Shown: piece by piece, positions 38,834 to 47,533 of the stretch
How positions within the stretch are numbered: position 1 is the stretch's first letter
Layout: every line of letters starts with the position of its first letter
NCBI RefSeq assembly: GCF_035784015.1
Contig: NZ_JALKOW010000002.1
DNA from: Comamonas sp009360615
GTDB taxonomy: Bacteria; Pseudomonadota; Gammaproteobacteria; Burkholderiales; Burkholderiaceae_C
Length of the DNA: 64,000 bases
Reading direction: 5' to 3' (one strand)
Made by a program: the position numbers and the translations under genes
The notes under the pieces: generated by a model
What the model was told of the DNA's origin: nothing
The model's input: the letters and a program-made list of their open reading frames with translations, nothing else
Databases searched by the model: none

Positions 38834-39739
38834 ATGTCCGCCAGCCTGATGCATATCGAGCCGTTTTTTGATGCCGCTACCGGCACCCTGAGCTATGTCG
38901 TTGCCGATACGGTCAGTGGTCAGGCTGCCGTGATCGACCCGGTGCTGGATTTCGAGCCGAAATCCGGAACCCTGAGCACCCGCTCAGCGGATGCATTGAC
39001 CGATTTTGTGCGTGGCAGAGGCTGGCGGCTGGAGTGGATCCTGGAAACCCATGCGCATGCCGATCACCTCTCGGCGGCCCAGCATATCCGCCACCACCTG
39101 GGCGGCAAGGTGGCAATCGGTGCCCATATCCGCGATGTGCAGGCTGTGTTTCGCAAGATCTATCATTTCGAGCGCAGCTTCATGCCAGACGGCAGCCAGT
39201 TCGATCATCTGGTGCAGCATGGCGAGCGTCTGCCGCTGGGGCAGCTGCAACTGCTGGCCATGCATGTGCCCGGCCACACTCCGGCCGATATGGCCTATCG
39301 TGTCGAGGATGCCGTGTTTGTGGGCGACACCCTTTTCATGCCCGATGTGGGCACGGCACGCGCCGATTTTCCCGGCGGCGATGCGGCGACGCTCTACCGG
39401 TCGATCCGTCGCATTCTGGCGCTGCCCGAGCAGACCCGCATCTTTGTCTGCCACGACTACCCGCCTGCAGGGCGCAAGCCGCAATGGCAGACCACCGTGC
39501 AGGCCCAGCGCAGCGGCAACATCCATGTGCACGATGGCATTGGCGAGGCGGAGTTCGTGCAGATGCGCAACGCACGCGACGCCACGCTGGAAATGCCCAC
39601 GCTGATCCTGCCCTCTGTGCAGGTCAACGTGCGGGCAGGCAAGTTGCCGCCTGCACAGGATGATGGCCGCACCTATATTCAGCTGCCGATCAATGCCTTT
39701 GCCGGTGACGGAAAGCTGCCGCAGGGCCTGTCGCAGTGA
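38834..39739 (+). CDS. blh: Blh/ETHE1-like persulfide dioxygenase (MBL fold)
   Basis: A 301-residue metallo-beta-lactamase-fold protein. The metal motif is ETHAHADHLSAA, with further ligands in HVPGHTPADMAY and VGDTLFMPDVGTARADFPGGD, which is the persulfide dioxygenase/Blh pattern. VCHDYPPAGR supplies the last His. It oxidises glutathione persulfide to sulfite. AAGGAG lies just before ATG 38834. Divergent from the BigR-like repressor gene, so it is expected to be induced by sulfide. Confidence 0.88.
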   Translation: MSASLMHIEPFFDAATGTLSYVVADTVSGQAAVIDPVLDFEPKSGTLSTRSADALTDFVRGRGWRLEWILETHAHADHLSAAQHIRHHLGGKVAIGAHIRDVQAVFRKIYHFERSFMPDGSQFDHLVQHGERLPLGQLQLLAMHVPGHTPADMAYRVEDAVFVGDTLFMPDVGTARADFPGGDAATLYRSIRRILALPEQTRIFVCHDYPPAGRKPQWQTTVQAQRSGNIHVHDGIGEAEFVQMRNARDATLEMPTLILPSVQVNVRAGKLPPAQDDGRTYIQLPINAFAGDGKLPQGLSQ

Positions 39740-41248
39740 TTACTTCTCCGGGGCGGGCCGCGCATCGCCCGCAGTGCTCCGGCGGGCCAGTTCGTTGAGT
39801 CTGAGCTGCAGGCGTACCATGTGCTCGGCGTAGACCAGCGCTTCCTGTGTGGGCAGCGGTCTGGCGACCCGTCGGGCATAGACGTCGAGCGCCCCTTGTG
39901 CCACCTCGGGGTCGTCGCTGTCCGCGTACCAGGCCCAGTCGGCCAGGTGCGAGGCCAGTTCCGGGTTGCGGTCGGCCAATGCCGTGGCCCGCCGAATCAT
40001 CGGCCTGGCACCGCCTGCAAGCTGCACCAGTTCCTTGGCCTCCTGGGCCAGCGGCGCCGGGCGCCAGTGCGAGGGGATATCGTCCCACCAGCCGCTGTAC
40101 TCGCTGACCACCATGCGGCCGATGTCCTTGGCCGACACATAGAGCTCGCGTGCATCGCTGCGCCCGGCCAGAGCCGGCGGCAGCGCGATCTTGTCAATCA
40201 CCAGATCACGGCGCTCGCCGCTGTTCAGGCCGCTCACCACCTGCCTGGCAATGCTGTCCAGCATCTGGGCTTGCGCTGGCAGGCGATCCTGGATTTCCTC
40301 CGGACTGGCGAGGGCGGGGCCGTGTGCGGGCAGCAGCAATCGGGGGTTGAGTGCAGCCATGTCCCGCAGGGCCTGCGCCCACTCCTCGGGGTAGCGCTGG
40401 CGGCGTTTGCCATTGCCCGCATTGGGCAGAAAGCCCTGGAAGTAATCCGCGCTGGCCACGATCTTGCGGCCCGGCACGGCAACCCAGATCTGGTCTTCGG
40501 TCTCGCCGCGTGCATGGGTCAGCACAAAGTCTTCGCCGCCTATGGTGAGCGTGGTCTTGTCCTGGAAGGTCTCTGTGGGGCGCACTGCATCGGCCCAGGT
40601 GCGCGGCACGTCGGCCACGCTTTGCTGGTTGTTGCGCGCGATCAGGCCGTTGCTGCGCATGTCCAGCTCCATCTGGGCGATGAAGCGCTGCTCGGTCACC
40701 ACACGCGGCTTCTGGTCCATCAATGCCCAGGCGCCAAAGGCATGGTCGGCATGAAAGTGGGTCAGGATGACGGTGTGCAGCGGCTTGTTGCTGAGCGTCT
40801 TCAGCGTCTCGGCCAAGGCCGGGCCTGCGGGGGCGTAGCCGCTATCGACCAGCACCAGGCCTTCATCGGTCTCGAAGACCACCACATTGACGATGGGAAA
40901 GCGCAGCAGCCAGGTGCGTGGAGCCACAGCCTCGACTTTGAGCCTGGCTCGGGCCTCCGCAATCGCGTTCTGGTCGGTTCTGCTGTACATGCTGTTGGCC
41001 ACGGCATACGACAGCTCGGTGCCAAAGCCACCGCCTTCCATGATGGACCTGACCATCTGAGGATGGGCCTTGAACACCTGGGCGCGGGCGGCAAGCACAG
41101 CGGGGCTTTTTGCTCCCGAGCCCCCTCGGTCATCCTGATCGTGGGCGTTGGCCGTGCCCGCACCGAGCTGGCACAGTGCGAGGGCCGTGACGAAGGTGTG
41201 TCGGGAAAGCCTAAATGTTTTTTTCATGTTTGCCATCGCTGCATTCAT
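39740..41248 (-). CDS. Exported alkylsulfatase-like MBL-fold hydrolase
   Basis: A 502-residue secreted protein. A signal peptide is present (LALCQLGAGTANA). The metallo-beta-lactamase core has LTHFHADHAFGAW, further His in THARGETEDQIW, and LLLPAHGPAL. An alpha-helical region with YVSAKDIGRMVVSEYSGWWDDI matches the alkylsulfatase dimerisation domain. The SCP2-like C-terminal domain of SdsA1-type sulfatases is absent, so the protein is shorter than that class. The ATG at 41248 overlaps the preceding DUF1254 stop (ATGA). Substrate unknown. Confidence 0.8.
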   Translation of the reverse strand: MNAAMANMKKTFRLSRHTFVTALALCQLGAGTANAHDQDDRGGSGAKSPAVLAARAQVFKAHPQMVRSIMEGGGFGTELSYAVANSMYSRTDQNAIAEARARLKVEAVAPRTWLLRFPIVNVVVFETDEGLVLVDSGYAPAGPALAETLKTLSNKPLHTVILTHFHADHAFGAWALMDQKPRVVTEQRFIAQMELDMRSNGLIARNNQQSVADVPRTWADAVRPTETFQDKTTLTIGGEDFVLTHARGETEDQIWVAVPGRKIVASADYFQGFLPNAGNGKRRQRYPEEWAQALRDMAALNPRLLLPAHGPALASPEEIQDRLPAQAQMLDSIARQVVSGLNSGERRDLVIDKIALPPALAGRSDARELYVSAKDIGRMVVSEYSGWWDDIPSHWRPAPLAQEAKELVQLAGGARPMIRRATALADRNPELASHLADWAWYADSDDPEVAQGALDVYARRVARPLPTQEALVYAEHMVRLQLRLNELARRSTAGDARPAPEK

Positions 41249-42642
41249 TGGGCGTGGATTGGTTGAACCGGTTCGGGAGTCCACGAAGGGTCCAGCACCT
41301 CGGGCCATGGCTGGTAGGCACGGGCCATCAGATAGAACAGGTTTTTTGCGGGCGTGGGCAGCCAGTTGGCACGCTTTTCCGGGCCTGGATCCGTGGGTTG
41401 CAACCAGATGTCGAGGCTGCCGTCTGCGTTGAACTTCAGGCCCTTGGTGCGGTCGCCGATGGCGTAGCGGTTGATGGGGTTGTCCACCATGTACTGGCCT
41501 CCGGTCACGAATTCATACAGAGAGACAGACCAGAATGCATCGGCGGGCAAGCGGCCCTGGGGCAGATGCAGGCGGTAAGCCTGTCCTTTGCCGAGAGCCT
41601 GATTGTTGGTATCCACACTGGCAGCGAAATAGGTGGCTTCTGCCGCGGTCAGCCCAAGAATGCCACCCGACATGGCTGCCGACTGGGCACGCATGGCGTA
41701 GTCTGTACCAAAGCCATCCGGCAGGCGGTAAGGTGTCCAGCCGTTTCTGCGTCCAGGGTCTGTCGTCCTGCGGTCGGCATTCAGGCGATTCTTGAGCTCG
41801 TTCTTCTCGATTTCGGGGGCCAGGGTCAGCCAGCGTTGCTGCACGGAATCGGGCAGCTTGTCCCAGCGGCAGGGCTTGCCGCAGATGCCGACGCTGGCAA
41901 AGCGCTCAAGCAGCTTTTGCTCCGTGCCGGGGGGAGGGTTGCGCACCAGTGCCTCGTTGGCCACATCGACAAAGCGGCCCCAGTCCTGCGCTCGGGGCCT
42001 GAGACGCGGGCTGTCTTCGGCCGTTGGGAGCAATGGCGCGATGTGAAAGCCGTCCTGCACAGCATGGGCGGCCTCGAGGTCGTCTTCGCCGGTGACCAGC
42101 ACCCGCAGATTCAGATAGACATCGCGCGTAGGCGCACGCACGATCTGGTCAACCTGGGGGACCTTGCCGCTCCAGCGAGGGCCGACCAGGGCCACGGTGC
42201 GTGCCTGGGTGCCGCCAAGGCGTCGGCCTGCATAGGAGAAGGTGTTGAGGTCTGCGCCGATCATGGCGACCACGTAATAGCGGCCATGGGTTTCGGGCAG
42301 GGACAGCAGCATGGGAGACTTTTCGAGATCCAGCCAGGCGGTGGAGTAGAACGTGTCCCGAATCGGGCCGTTGGCCCAGCGGTCCTTGGGCGTGGCCAGG
42401 TGGCGCGAATGGCGGAAATGGTTGAGTGTGGTGGCGGTGGGGGAGTCCTTGACCTCCAGGGCTTCATGCCGCATTTTCATGAATTCCTGATAAGGGTAGG
42501 CGTAGAGCATGGCCTCGCGGATCAGGCTGTCCAGCGCCTGTTCCTCGGTGGCGACGGATGTCTGTGCATGGGCTGCGCCCAGGCAAAGGCTCAATGCAGC
42601 AGCTGCCGCGGCATGCAGCCCGGTGCGATTCGACTTTGACAT
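41245..42642 (-). CDS. Exported DUF1254/DUF1214 protein
   Basis: A 465-residue periplasmic protein. A signal peptide is present (LHAAAAAALSLCLGAAHAQ). The DUF1254 part at about 35-170 contains LYAYPYQEFMKMR and STAWLDLEKSPMLLSLPETHGRYYV. The DUF1214 part towards the C-terminus contains FWSVSLYEFVTGGQYMVDNPINRYAIGDR. Proteins of this pair of domains have no established reaction. It is the middle gene of a three-gene operon. Confidence 0.85.
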   Translation of the reverse strand: MSKSNRTGLHAAAAAALSLCLGAAHAQTSVATEEQALDSLIREAMLYAYPYQEFMKMRHEALEVKDSPTATTLNHFRHSRHLATPKDRWANGPIRDTFYSTAWLDLEKSPMLLSLPETHGRYYVVAMIGADLNTFSYAGRRLGGTQARTVALVGPRWSGKVPQVDQIVRAPTRDVYLNLRVLVTGEDDLEAAHAVQDGFHIAPLLPTAEDSPRLRPRAQDWGRFVDVANEALVRNPPPGTEQKLLERFASVGICGKPCRWDKLPDSVQQRWLTLAPEIEKNELKNRLNADRRTTDPGRRNGWTPYRLPDGFGTDYAMRAQSAAMSGGILGLTAAEATYFAASVDTNNQALGKGQAYRLHLPQGRLPADAFWSVSLYEFVTGGQYMVDNPINRYAIGDRTKGLKFNADGSLDIWLQPTDPGPEKRANWLPTPAKNLFYLMARAYQPWPEVLDPSWTPEPVQPIHAQ

Positions 42643-42769
42643 GTGATTGAGAAGGTGATCTGGTGGTGATGGCCGGGCCGGAGGCTCTCTGCAGCCCGGC
42701 CCGGCCGGAACCTGTCTGCGGCGGTGCGCCATGAGGCGTGTGCCGGAGGTTCATCAAAGAGGCCGGCGC

Positions 42770-44155
42770 TCAGGTGCCGGCGTTGCGCGTGGCCTCAGGG
42801 GTGAACATGGAGGGATTCATGTCTCCCTTGTTGAGCACGGGGCCCTTGGGGCGCTCCTGGAACAGGTTGTAGGCCACGTAGCCGCCGCCGATCAGGTCGT
42901 GGTAGAAAGCCGTGCCTGCATGCCAGGCGTTGGCGTCGAACGCATAGTAGTAATTGATGAGGCCTTGCTGCCACAGGTTGCCGCGTGCATCGTAGAAGTC
43001 GCTCATCACGGCGTGGCCGGTGTCTTCGTCAAGGAAAAGCACGCGCTTGCCATAGAGATGGCGATAGCCTTCCTTGAGCGTGGCTTCCAGCACCCAGACG
43101 CGGCGCAGTTCATAGCGCATGTAGTCGGGGTTGGCATGGCCGGGCTTGAGCAGATCGGCGTACTTCACGGTATTGGCGTGAATCTTGTACGCATTGGCGG
43201 GAATGTAGATTTCCTTCTTGCCCAGATTCTTCCAGTTGTAGCGCTCGGGCGAGCCATTGAAGAGACGGTCGGAGTCAATCGTCATCTTGGCGCCCACGCC
43301 GCCGCCCATGGGCTGGTCAAAGCCGTACTCGGGGATCTGGCGCACCCGGCGTGTGCCCGGGTCATAGCTCCAGCCCAGACGCTTGTCCTTGCCGAAGTTG
43401 ACCGGCTCCCTGCTGACGCTGACCCCGCCTTTTTCGCGCTCGGGCAGCTTGACCGCATTCATGCCCTGGGCCATGGTGCCTTCAAGCGGCTTGCCGGCTT
43501 GTTCGGGAGAGTTCAGCAAGCTCATGCTGCGGTTGTCGGCGCGGCCGAAGACGGTGGATCCATCCTGCATCACGTAGGCGTTGTCACGCAGTGTGTGTTC
43601 GGTGAACGAACGCAGCGGAAACAGGTTGTTGAAGGCCAGCTCGATGCCGGTCTTGGGGAAGGGGAACGGTATGGCCCCCTTGACTGCGTTGTCGGCGCCC
43701 ATTCCGTCGGCGCTGATCACGGCGTTCTGCGCATTGGCTTTGGCCGAGGCACAGGCAAAGTCCGGATAACGGAAGTCGCGGTGGCCCGGATAGACGGGAA
43801 TGCTGAAAGTCTTGGGGTAGCGCGCAAACATGGCCTTCTGGCCTTCGGTCAGATTGGCGGCGTACTTGGCAACATTCTCGGCCGTGATGGAGAACAGGGG
43901 CTTTTCATTGGCATAGGGGTCCACCGGGTGCTGGCCCGCATGCGGCGTGTACTGAATGCCAGGCGGCGTTCCCAGCCATTTGCCCGTGTATTCGGGCACG
44001 CCGCTGGCGGTGCCGGCCTTTTCGGCTCCGATACAGGTCAATGACTTGCCCAGCTTTTCAATTTCCTCGGGGCTGCCTTTGGCAGCGGCGGCACCAGCCA
44101 TGACGGTGGTCACGGCCAATGCGATCAGGGCGCGGTAGCTCAGGTTGCTTTCCAT
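42770..44155 (-). CDS. Exported DUF1329 protein
   Basis: A 461-residue protein with an N-terminal signal (ALIALAVTTVMAGAAAA). The DUF1329 core is recognised by KSLTCIGAEKAGTASGVPEYTGKW, the repeated aromatic strands and RRVWVLEATLKEGYRHLYGKRVLFLDEDT, which recall LolA/LolB-like folds. DUF1329 genes often accompany DUF1302 and RND genes in hydrophobic-substrate uptake or efflux clusters, including steroid and terpene degraders. GAGGAA lies before ATG 44155. First gene of the operon, preceded by the CTAG elements. Confidence 0.87.
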   Translation of the reverse strand: MESNLSYRALIALAVTTVMAGAAAAKGSPEEIEKLGKSLTCIGAEKAGTASGVPEYTGKWLGTPPGIQYTPHAGQHPVDPYANEKPLFSITAENVAKYAANLTEGQKAMFARYPKTFSIPVYPGHRDFRYPDFACASAKANAQNAVISADGMGADNAVKGAIPFPFPKTGIELAFNNLFPLRSFTEHTLRDNAYVMQDGSTVFGRADNRSMSLLNSPEQAGKPLEGTMAQGMNAVKLPEREKGGVSVSREPVNFGKDKRLGWSYDPGTRRVRQIPEYGFDQPMGGGVGAKMTIDSDRLFNGSPERYNWKNLGKKEIYIPANAYKIHANTVKYADLLKPGHANPDYMRYELRRVWVLEATLKEGYRHLYGKRVLFLDEDTGHAVMSDFYDARGNLWQQGLINYYYAFDANAWHAGTAFYHDLIGGGYVAYNLFQERPKGPVLNKGDMNPSMFTPEATRNAGT

Positions 44156-44223
44156 CACGATTCCTCAAAGATGTATGTGTGCAGCATTTGCACTATCGAT
44201 CTGCCCGCGAATCGGGCCCAGGT

Positions 44224-44241
44224 CTAGTCCAGGTCAGCTAG
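44224..44241. promoter_or_regulatory. CTAG-N10-CTAG element 1
   Basis: CTAGTCCAGGTCAGCTAG, 69-86 bases upstream of the DUF1329 ATG. Its reverse complement aligns with elements 2 and 3. CTAG is rare in this high-GC sequence. Confidence 0.6.
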
Positions 44242-44249
44242 TCGCTGAC
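44233..44249. repeat. Inverted repeat overlapping CTAG element 1
   Basis: GTCAGC and GCTGAC are perfect complements around TAGTC. It overlaps the right half of element 1. Confidence 0.6.
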
Positions 44250-44312
44250 TTGACGCCGGTCGATGAATTCAATGTTCAAGCGAGCTCTACGGCCCACCAT
44301 CGCTCGTTTGGA

Positions 44313-44330
44313 CTAGCCCGTAAGGCCTAG
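44313..44330. promoter_or_regulatory. CTAG-N10-CTAG element 2
   Basis: CTAGCCCGTAAGGCCTAG, closely similar to element 3 over the spacer (CCGYAAGG shared). Confidence 0.6.
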
Positions 44331-44494
44331 CGAAGTCACCTCAGAGACAGACTGCCACTCCAGCCCTTTGCTGAATCGCTAGGGCAAGGGAAAACCTGTG
44401 GCATCCGACCTCGGGAAAACCAAGATGAAAATGCGCTTGAGGGAGATCGGGCGTGTTGCTTTGGAATGCGAAAGGCCGCCATGGGCCGGGCGAC

Positions 44495-44512
44495 CTAGGC
44501 CGCAAGGACTAG
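44495..44512. promoter_or_regulatory. CTAG-N10-CTAG element 3
   Basis: CTAGGCCGCAAGGACTAG, about 340 bases upstream of the DUF1329 start and between that gene and the stop of the hypothetical gene at 44576. Confidence 0.6.
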
Positions 44513-44575
44513 CGCGGTCCGAAGGTCCAGGTGGCGAAGTGCCTGCTTTGCTGTCAGGCCTTGCCGGTGCTGGAA

Positions 44576-45022
44576 TCAGCTGCCGGGCATGCCGAACAGG
44601 TCATGGGCATCCAGCAGGGCCCAGGCAATCTCGGGCTTGCGCTCCAGACCCTTGCGGATCGCGGCAGGAATGCTCTGGCGGGTTTTGCGGCACAGGCCCG
44701 GCATGTCGCCGAGATCGATCTGGATGCCGCGCATGGTGCGTACCTCGTTGCTGCCGGGGGTGATGCGGATCTCCAGGCCCAGGAGTGCATGGATGCGCTG
44801 CTGCATATGTTCCAGATCGACCAGACTGCTGATGCTCTCCAGGCGCAGCAGCAGCTTTTTCTCTTCCTCGCGCGTGAGCTGCAGAATGCGCATATCCGCA
44901 TCCGGCGTGCTCAGCAACTGCTCGCGCCGGCAGTCGCAGGCGCCGGGCGGGCATTCAACGCGGATCGGGACGGAGAGCGGCTGCATGAGGCGGCTGAGGA
45001 AACCAGGGTCAGATGCATTCAT
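44576..45022 (-). CDS. Hypothetical protein with CxxxxCxC motif
   Basis: A 148-residue protein that I do not recognise. The N-terminal half contains ECPPGACDCRREQLL, a compact cysteine cluster that could bind a metal. The middle (LTREEEKKLLLRLESISSLVDLE) is likely a coiled coil or helical bundle, and the C-terminus is mixed. ATG 45022 is chosen over a longer frame because the first 30 residues of that frame have no coding character. It is a lone gene between the DUF1329 operon and metN; function unknown. Confidence 0.6.
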   Translation of the reverse strand: MNASDPGFLSRLMQPLSVPIRVECPPGACDCRREQLLSTPDADMRILQLTREEEKKLLLRLESISSLVDLEHMQQRIHALLGLEIRITPGSNEVRTMRGIQIDLGDMPGLCRKTRQSIPAAIRKGLERKPEIAWALLDAHDLFGMPGS

Positions 45023-45312
45023 GCTAAGCCCTGCCAGATCGTCCCGCCAGTGGGGGACGCCCGCACAGGGCCCGGGTTGGGTGCATCCCGGCGGCGCCAT
45101 AAGTGAATTCACTTGTCCCAGTTGTTCTCAGGTTTGCCTAGACTCAGGCATTATTGAGGGTTACTACTAAAAGTAGGCTGGCCTGATCTGCCGGCTTCTA
45201 CCAGAACGAAGGCCTGCATTGCCCGCTGCCCGGCAGCGCAGCAGCCGGGATGGGAACAATCACTTTTCATAGCGGTAAGCGCATTATTCATGCGTGATTC
45301 GCGATATTTTTC

Positions 45313-46359
45313 ATGATAGAAATTCGGGATTTATCCCTGACATACCAAGGCCCCAAGGGCCCGGTGCACGCCTTGCGCGGCATCAATCTGGAAATCGCTT
45401 CGGGCGAAGTGTTCGGCATCATCGGTCGCTCCGGTGCGGGCAAAAGCTCGCTGGTGCGTTGCCTGAATCTGCTCAACCGCCCCACGGATGGCAAGGTCAT
45501 CGTCAACGGACGCGACCTCATGCAGCTGTCCGACGGCGAGCTGCGCGCCGCGCGCCGCGACATCGGCATGGTGTTCCAGCACTTCAATCTGCTGTCCTCG
45601 CGCACGGTCTATGACAACGTGGCCCTGCCGCTGGAGCTGGCCGGTGTCTCCAAGGACGAGATCTACCAACGCGTGACGCCGCTGCTGGAACTGGTGGGCC
45701 TGGACCATCTGGCCGACCGCTATCCGGCCCAGATTTCCGGCGGCCAGAAACAGCGCGTGGGCATTGCCCGGGCACTGGCCAGCAATCCCAAGGTGCTGCT
45801 CAGCGACGAAGCCACTTCGGCGCTGGACCCCGAGACCACGCGCTCCATTCTGGATCTGCTGCGCAAGGTCAACCGCGAGCTGGGCGTGACGGTGGTGCTG
45901 ATCACCCACCAGATGCTGGTGATCAAGCAGATCGCCGACCGCGTGGCGGTGATCGACGGTGGCGAGATTGCCGAGCTGGGGCCCGTGATCGATGTCTTCA
46001 CCCGCCCCCAGAAGGCGATCACCAAGAGCCTGATCGATGAAATCGTGCCTCAGCAGCTGCCCGAGTCGGTGATGACGCGGGTGAACCAGCTGGCCGCCCA
46101 GCTGCAGCCCGGCCAGCAAGGCCAGCTGCTGCGGCTGTCCTATGCGGGCGAGAGTGCCTACCAGCCGATTCTCTCGCACCTGATTCGCGAGCTGGGTCTG
46201 GACCTGTCGATCCTGCATGGCCAGATCGACGAGATCCAGGAGCAGACTTTCGGATCGCTGGCGGTCTATGCCAGCGGCGAGGCCCGCAAGATTGACGCAG
46301 CCGTGGAGCACCTGCGTGCCGGCGGTGTGCAAGTGCAGATCGTGTCCAGCAAGGATTGA
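45313..46359 (+). CDS. metN: Methionine ABC transporter ATP-binding protein MetN
   Basis: A 348-residue ATPase. Walker A is GRSGAGKSSLVR, Q-loop VFQHFNLL, signature ISGGQKQRVGIARAL, and Walker B VLLSDEATSALDP, with H-loop LITHQM. The C-terminal regulatory C2/NIL domain at about 250-348 (VMTRVNQLAAQL ... VQIVSSKD) binds methionine and represses transport when methionine is plentiful. metI follows after six bases. Confidence 0.95.
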   Translation: MIEIRDLSLTYQGPKGPVHALRGINLEIASGEVFGIIGRSGAGKSSLVRCLNLLNRPTDGKVIVNGRDLMQLSDGELRAARRDIGMVFQHFNLLSSRTVYDNVALPLELAGVSKDEIYQRVTPLLELVGLDHLADRYPAQISGGQKQRVGIARALASNPKVLLSDEATSALDPETTRSILDLLRKVNRELGVTVVLITHQMLVIKQIADRVAVIDGGEIAELGPVIDVFTRPQKAITKSLIDEIVPQQLPESVMTRVNQLAAQLQPGQQGQLLRLSYAGESAYQPILSHLIRELGLDLSILHGQIDEIQEQTFGSLAVYASGEARKIDAAVEHLRAGGVQVQIVSSKD

Positions 46360-46364
46360 GAGCG

Positions 46365-47030
46365 ATGTTTGAGAATTTTTCGGAAATGATGCTCCAGCTG
46401 CTGCTGGATTCCTTCTGGGAGACGCTGATCATGGTCGGCATCTCCGGCCTGATCGGCGGTCTGATCGGTATTCCGCTGGGCGTCTTCCTGCGCCTGACCG
46501 ACCATGGCGGCATTCTGCAGAACGGCCCGGCCAACAAGGTCGTAGGCTGGATCGTCAATGCCCTGCGCTCCACTCCCTTCATCATCTTGCTGGTGGCCAT
46601 CATTCCGCTGACGCGTCTGATCACGGGCTCCTCCATCGGTACCTGGGCGGCTGTGGTGCCGCTGACGATCGCCGCGGCACCGTTTGTCGCGCGTCTGGTG
46701 GAGACTGCCTTGCGCGAGGTCGATGGCGGCCTGATCGAGGCGGCCCAGTCCATGGGAGCGACCACCGGCCAGATCGTCTGGAAGGTGCTGCTGCCCGAGG
46801 CGCTGCCCGGCATCGTCGCGGGCCTGACGATCAGCTTCGTCAGCCTGACCGGCTACTCGGCCATGGCCGGTGCCATCGGCGGCGGCGGACTCGGAGATCT
46901 CGGCATCCGCTATGGCTACCAGCGCTTTCTGCCCGACGTGATGCTGGTCGTGGTGATCATTCTGATCTTCTTCGTGCAGGCCATTCAGAGCCTGGGCGAC
47001 TGGGCCGTGCGACGCCTGAGCCATCGCTGA
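46365..47030 (+). CDS. metI: Methionine ABC transporter permease MetI
   Basis: A 221-residue permease with five membrane helices. The ATPase-contact EAA loop is EAAQSMGATTGQIVWKVLLPEALPG. The N-terminal FWETLIMVGISGLIGGLIGIPLG and C-terminal DVMLVVVIILIFFVQAIQSLGDW helices are typical. ATG 46365 is preferred over a TTG nine bases upstream. Confidence 0.94.
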   Translation: MFENFSEMMLQLLLDSFWETLIMVGISGLIGGLIGIPLGVFLRLTDHGGILQNGPANKVVGWIVNALRSTPFIILLVAIIPLTRLITGSSIGTWAAVVPLTIAAAPFVARLVETALREVDGGLIEAAQSMGATTGQIVWKVLLPEALPGIVAGLTISFVSLTGYSAMAGAIGGGGLGDLGIRYGYQRFLPDVMLVVVIILIFFVQAIQSLGDWAVRRLSHR

Positions 47031-47172
47031 GCCGGACGGCACCTTACCAAAATTTAAGGCAAGGGGGCAGCCCGGCACCAGGCCCCCCCTCTAGAATGCA
47101 GATTCAAAATTTTTTCGAAAGGCCGCTCGGCATTGAGGGTGGCCATGTTTTTTTCTGGGTAGACAACAGCAA

Positions 47173-47481
47173 ATGATGGATGGTTTGATTACCGGTCGAC
47201 TCACCGGCGTTCCCGAGAGTCGCGTGGATCGCAACCGCCGCCCCTACATGGTGGCCCGCATGCGGGCCAACGCAGGCGATGGCTCCTCGATTCCCGTGAA
47301 TATCGTCGCTTTCGACAATGCGCCCTGCGCCGTGCTGCGCAGTCTCTCCGAAGGCGACGCGATTGCCCTGCGCGGCAGCTTCACGCCCAAGGTCTGGATC
47401 GACCGGCAAGACGAGTCCCACGCCGTGCTCGATGTGGTGGCCCAGCAGGTGCTGGCTGCGCCTTCCATGTCCGATCTCTGA
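47173..47481 (+). CDS. Small OB-fold-like protein (single-strand DNA-binding-like)
   Basis: A 102-residue protein predicted to be all-beta (GLITGRLTGVPESRV ... RPYMVARMRAN ... IPVNIVAFDNAPCAVLRSLSEGDAIALRGSF), a layout like PriB or SSB-type OB folds. It sits between metI and metQ with its own terminator. A nucleic-acid role is inference, and no strong ribosome site was seen before ATG 47173. Confidence 0.65.
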   Translation: MMDGLITGRLTGVPESRVDRNRRPYMVARMRANAGDGSSIPVNIVAFDNAPCAVLRSLSEGDAIALRGSFTPKVWIDRQDESHAVLDVVAQQVLAAPSMSDL

Positions 47482-47501
47482 GGGCCTGCCCCGCGCCACA
47501 C

Positions 47502-47533
47502 AAGCCCGCTACCGTGAAGGAGCGGGCTTTTTT
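47502..47533 (+). terminator. Rho-independent terminator after the OB-like gene
   Basis: Stem AAGCCCGCT/AGCGGGCTT with a ten-base loop followed by TTTTTT. It separates metNI and the OB gene from metQ, which must have its own promoter. Confidence 0.88.

Larger units (their letters stand above)
44156..44575. other. Regulatory intergenic region of the DUF1329 operon
   Basis: About 420 bases without a credible gene. They contain three CTAG-N10-CTAG elements (44224-44241, 44313-44330 and 44495-44512), a half-site at 44379 and an inverted repeat at 44233-44249. Confidence 0.6.

Noticed and set aside
45113..45312. SAM-type riboswitch before metN
   Set aside because: I could not build a SAM-I or SAM-II fold by eye; the region has only weak inverted repeats.
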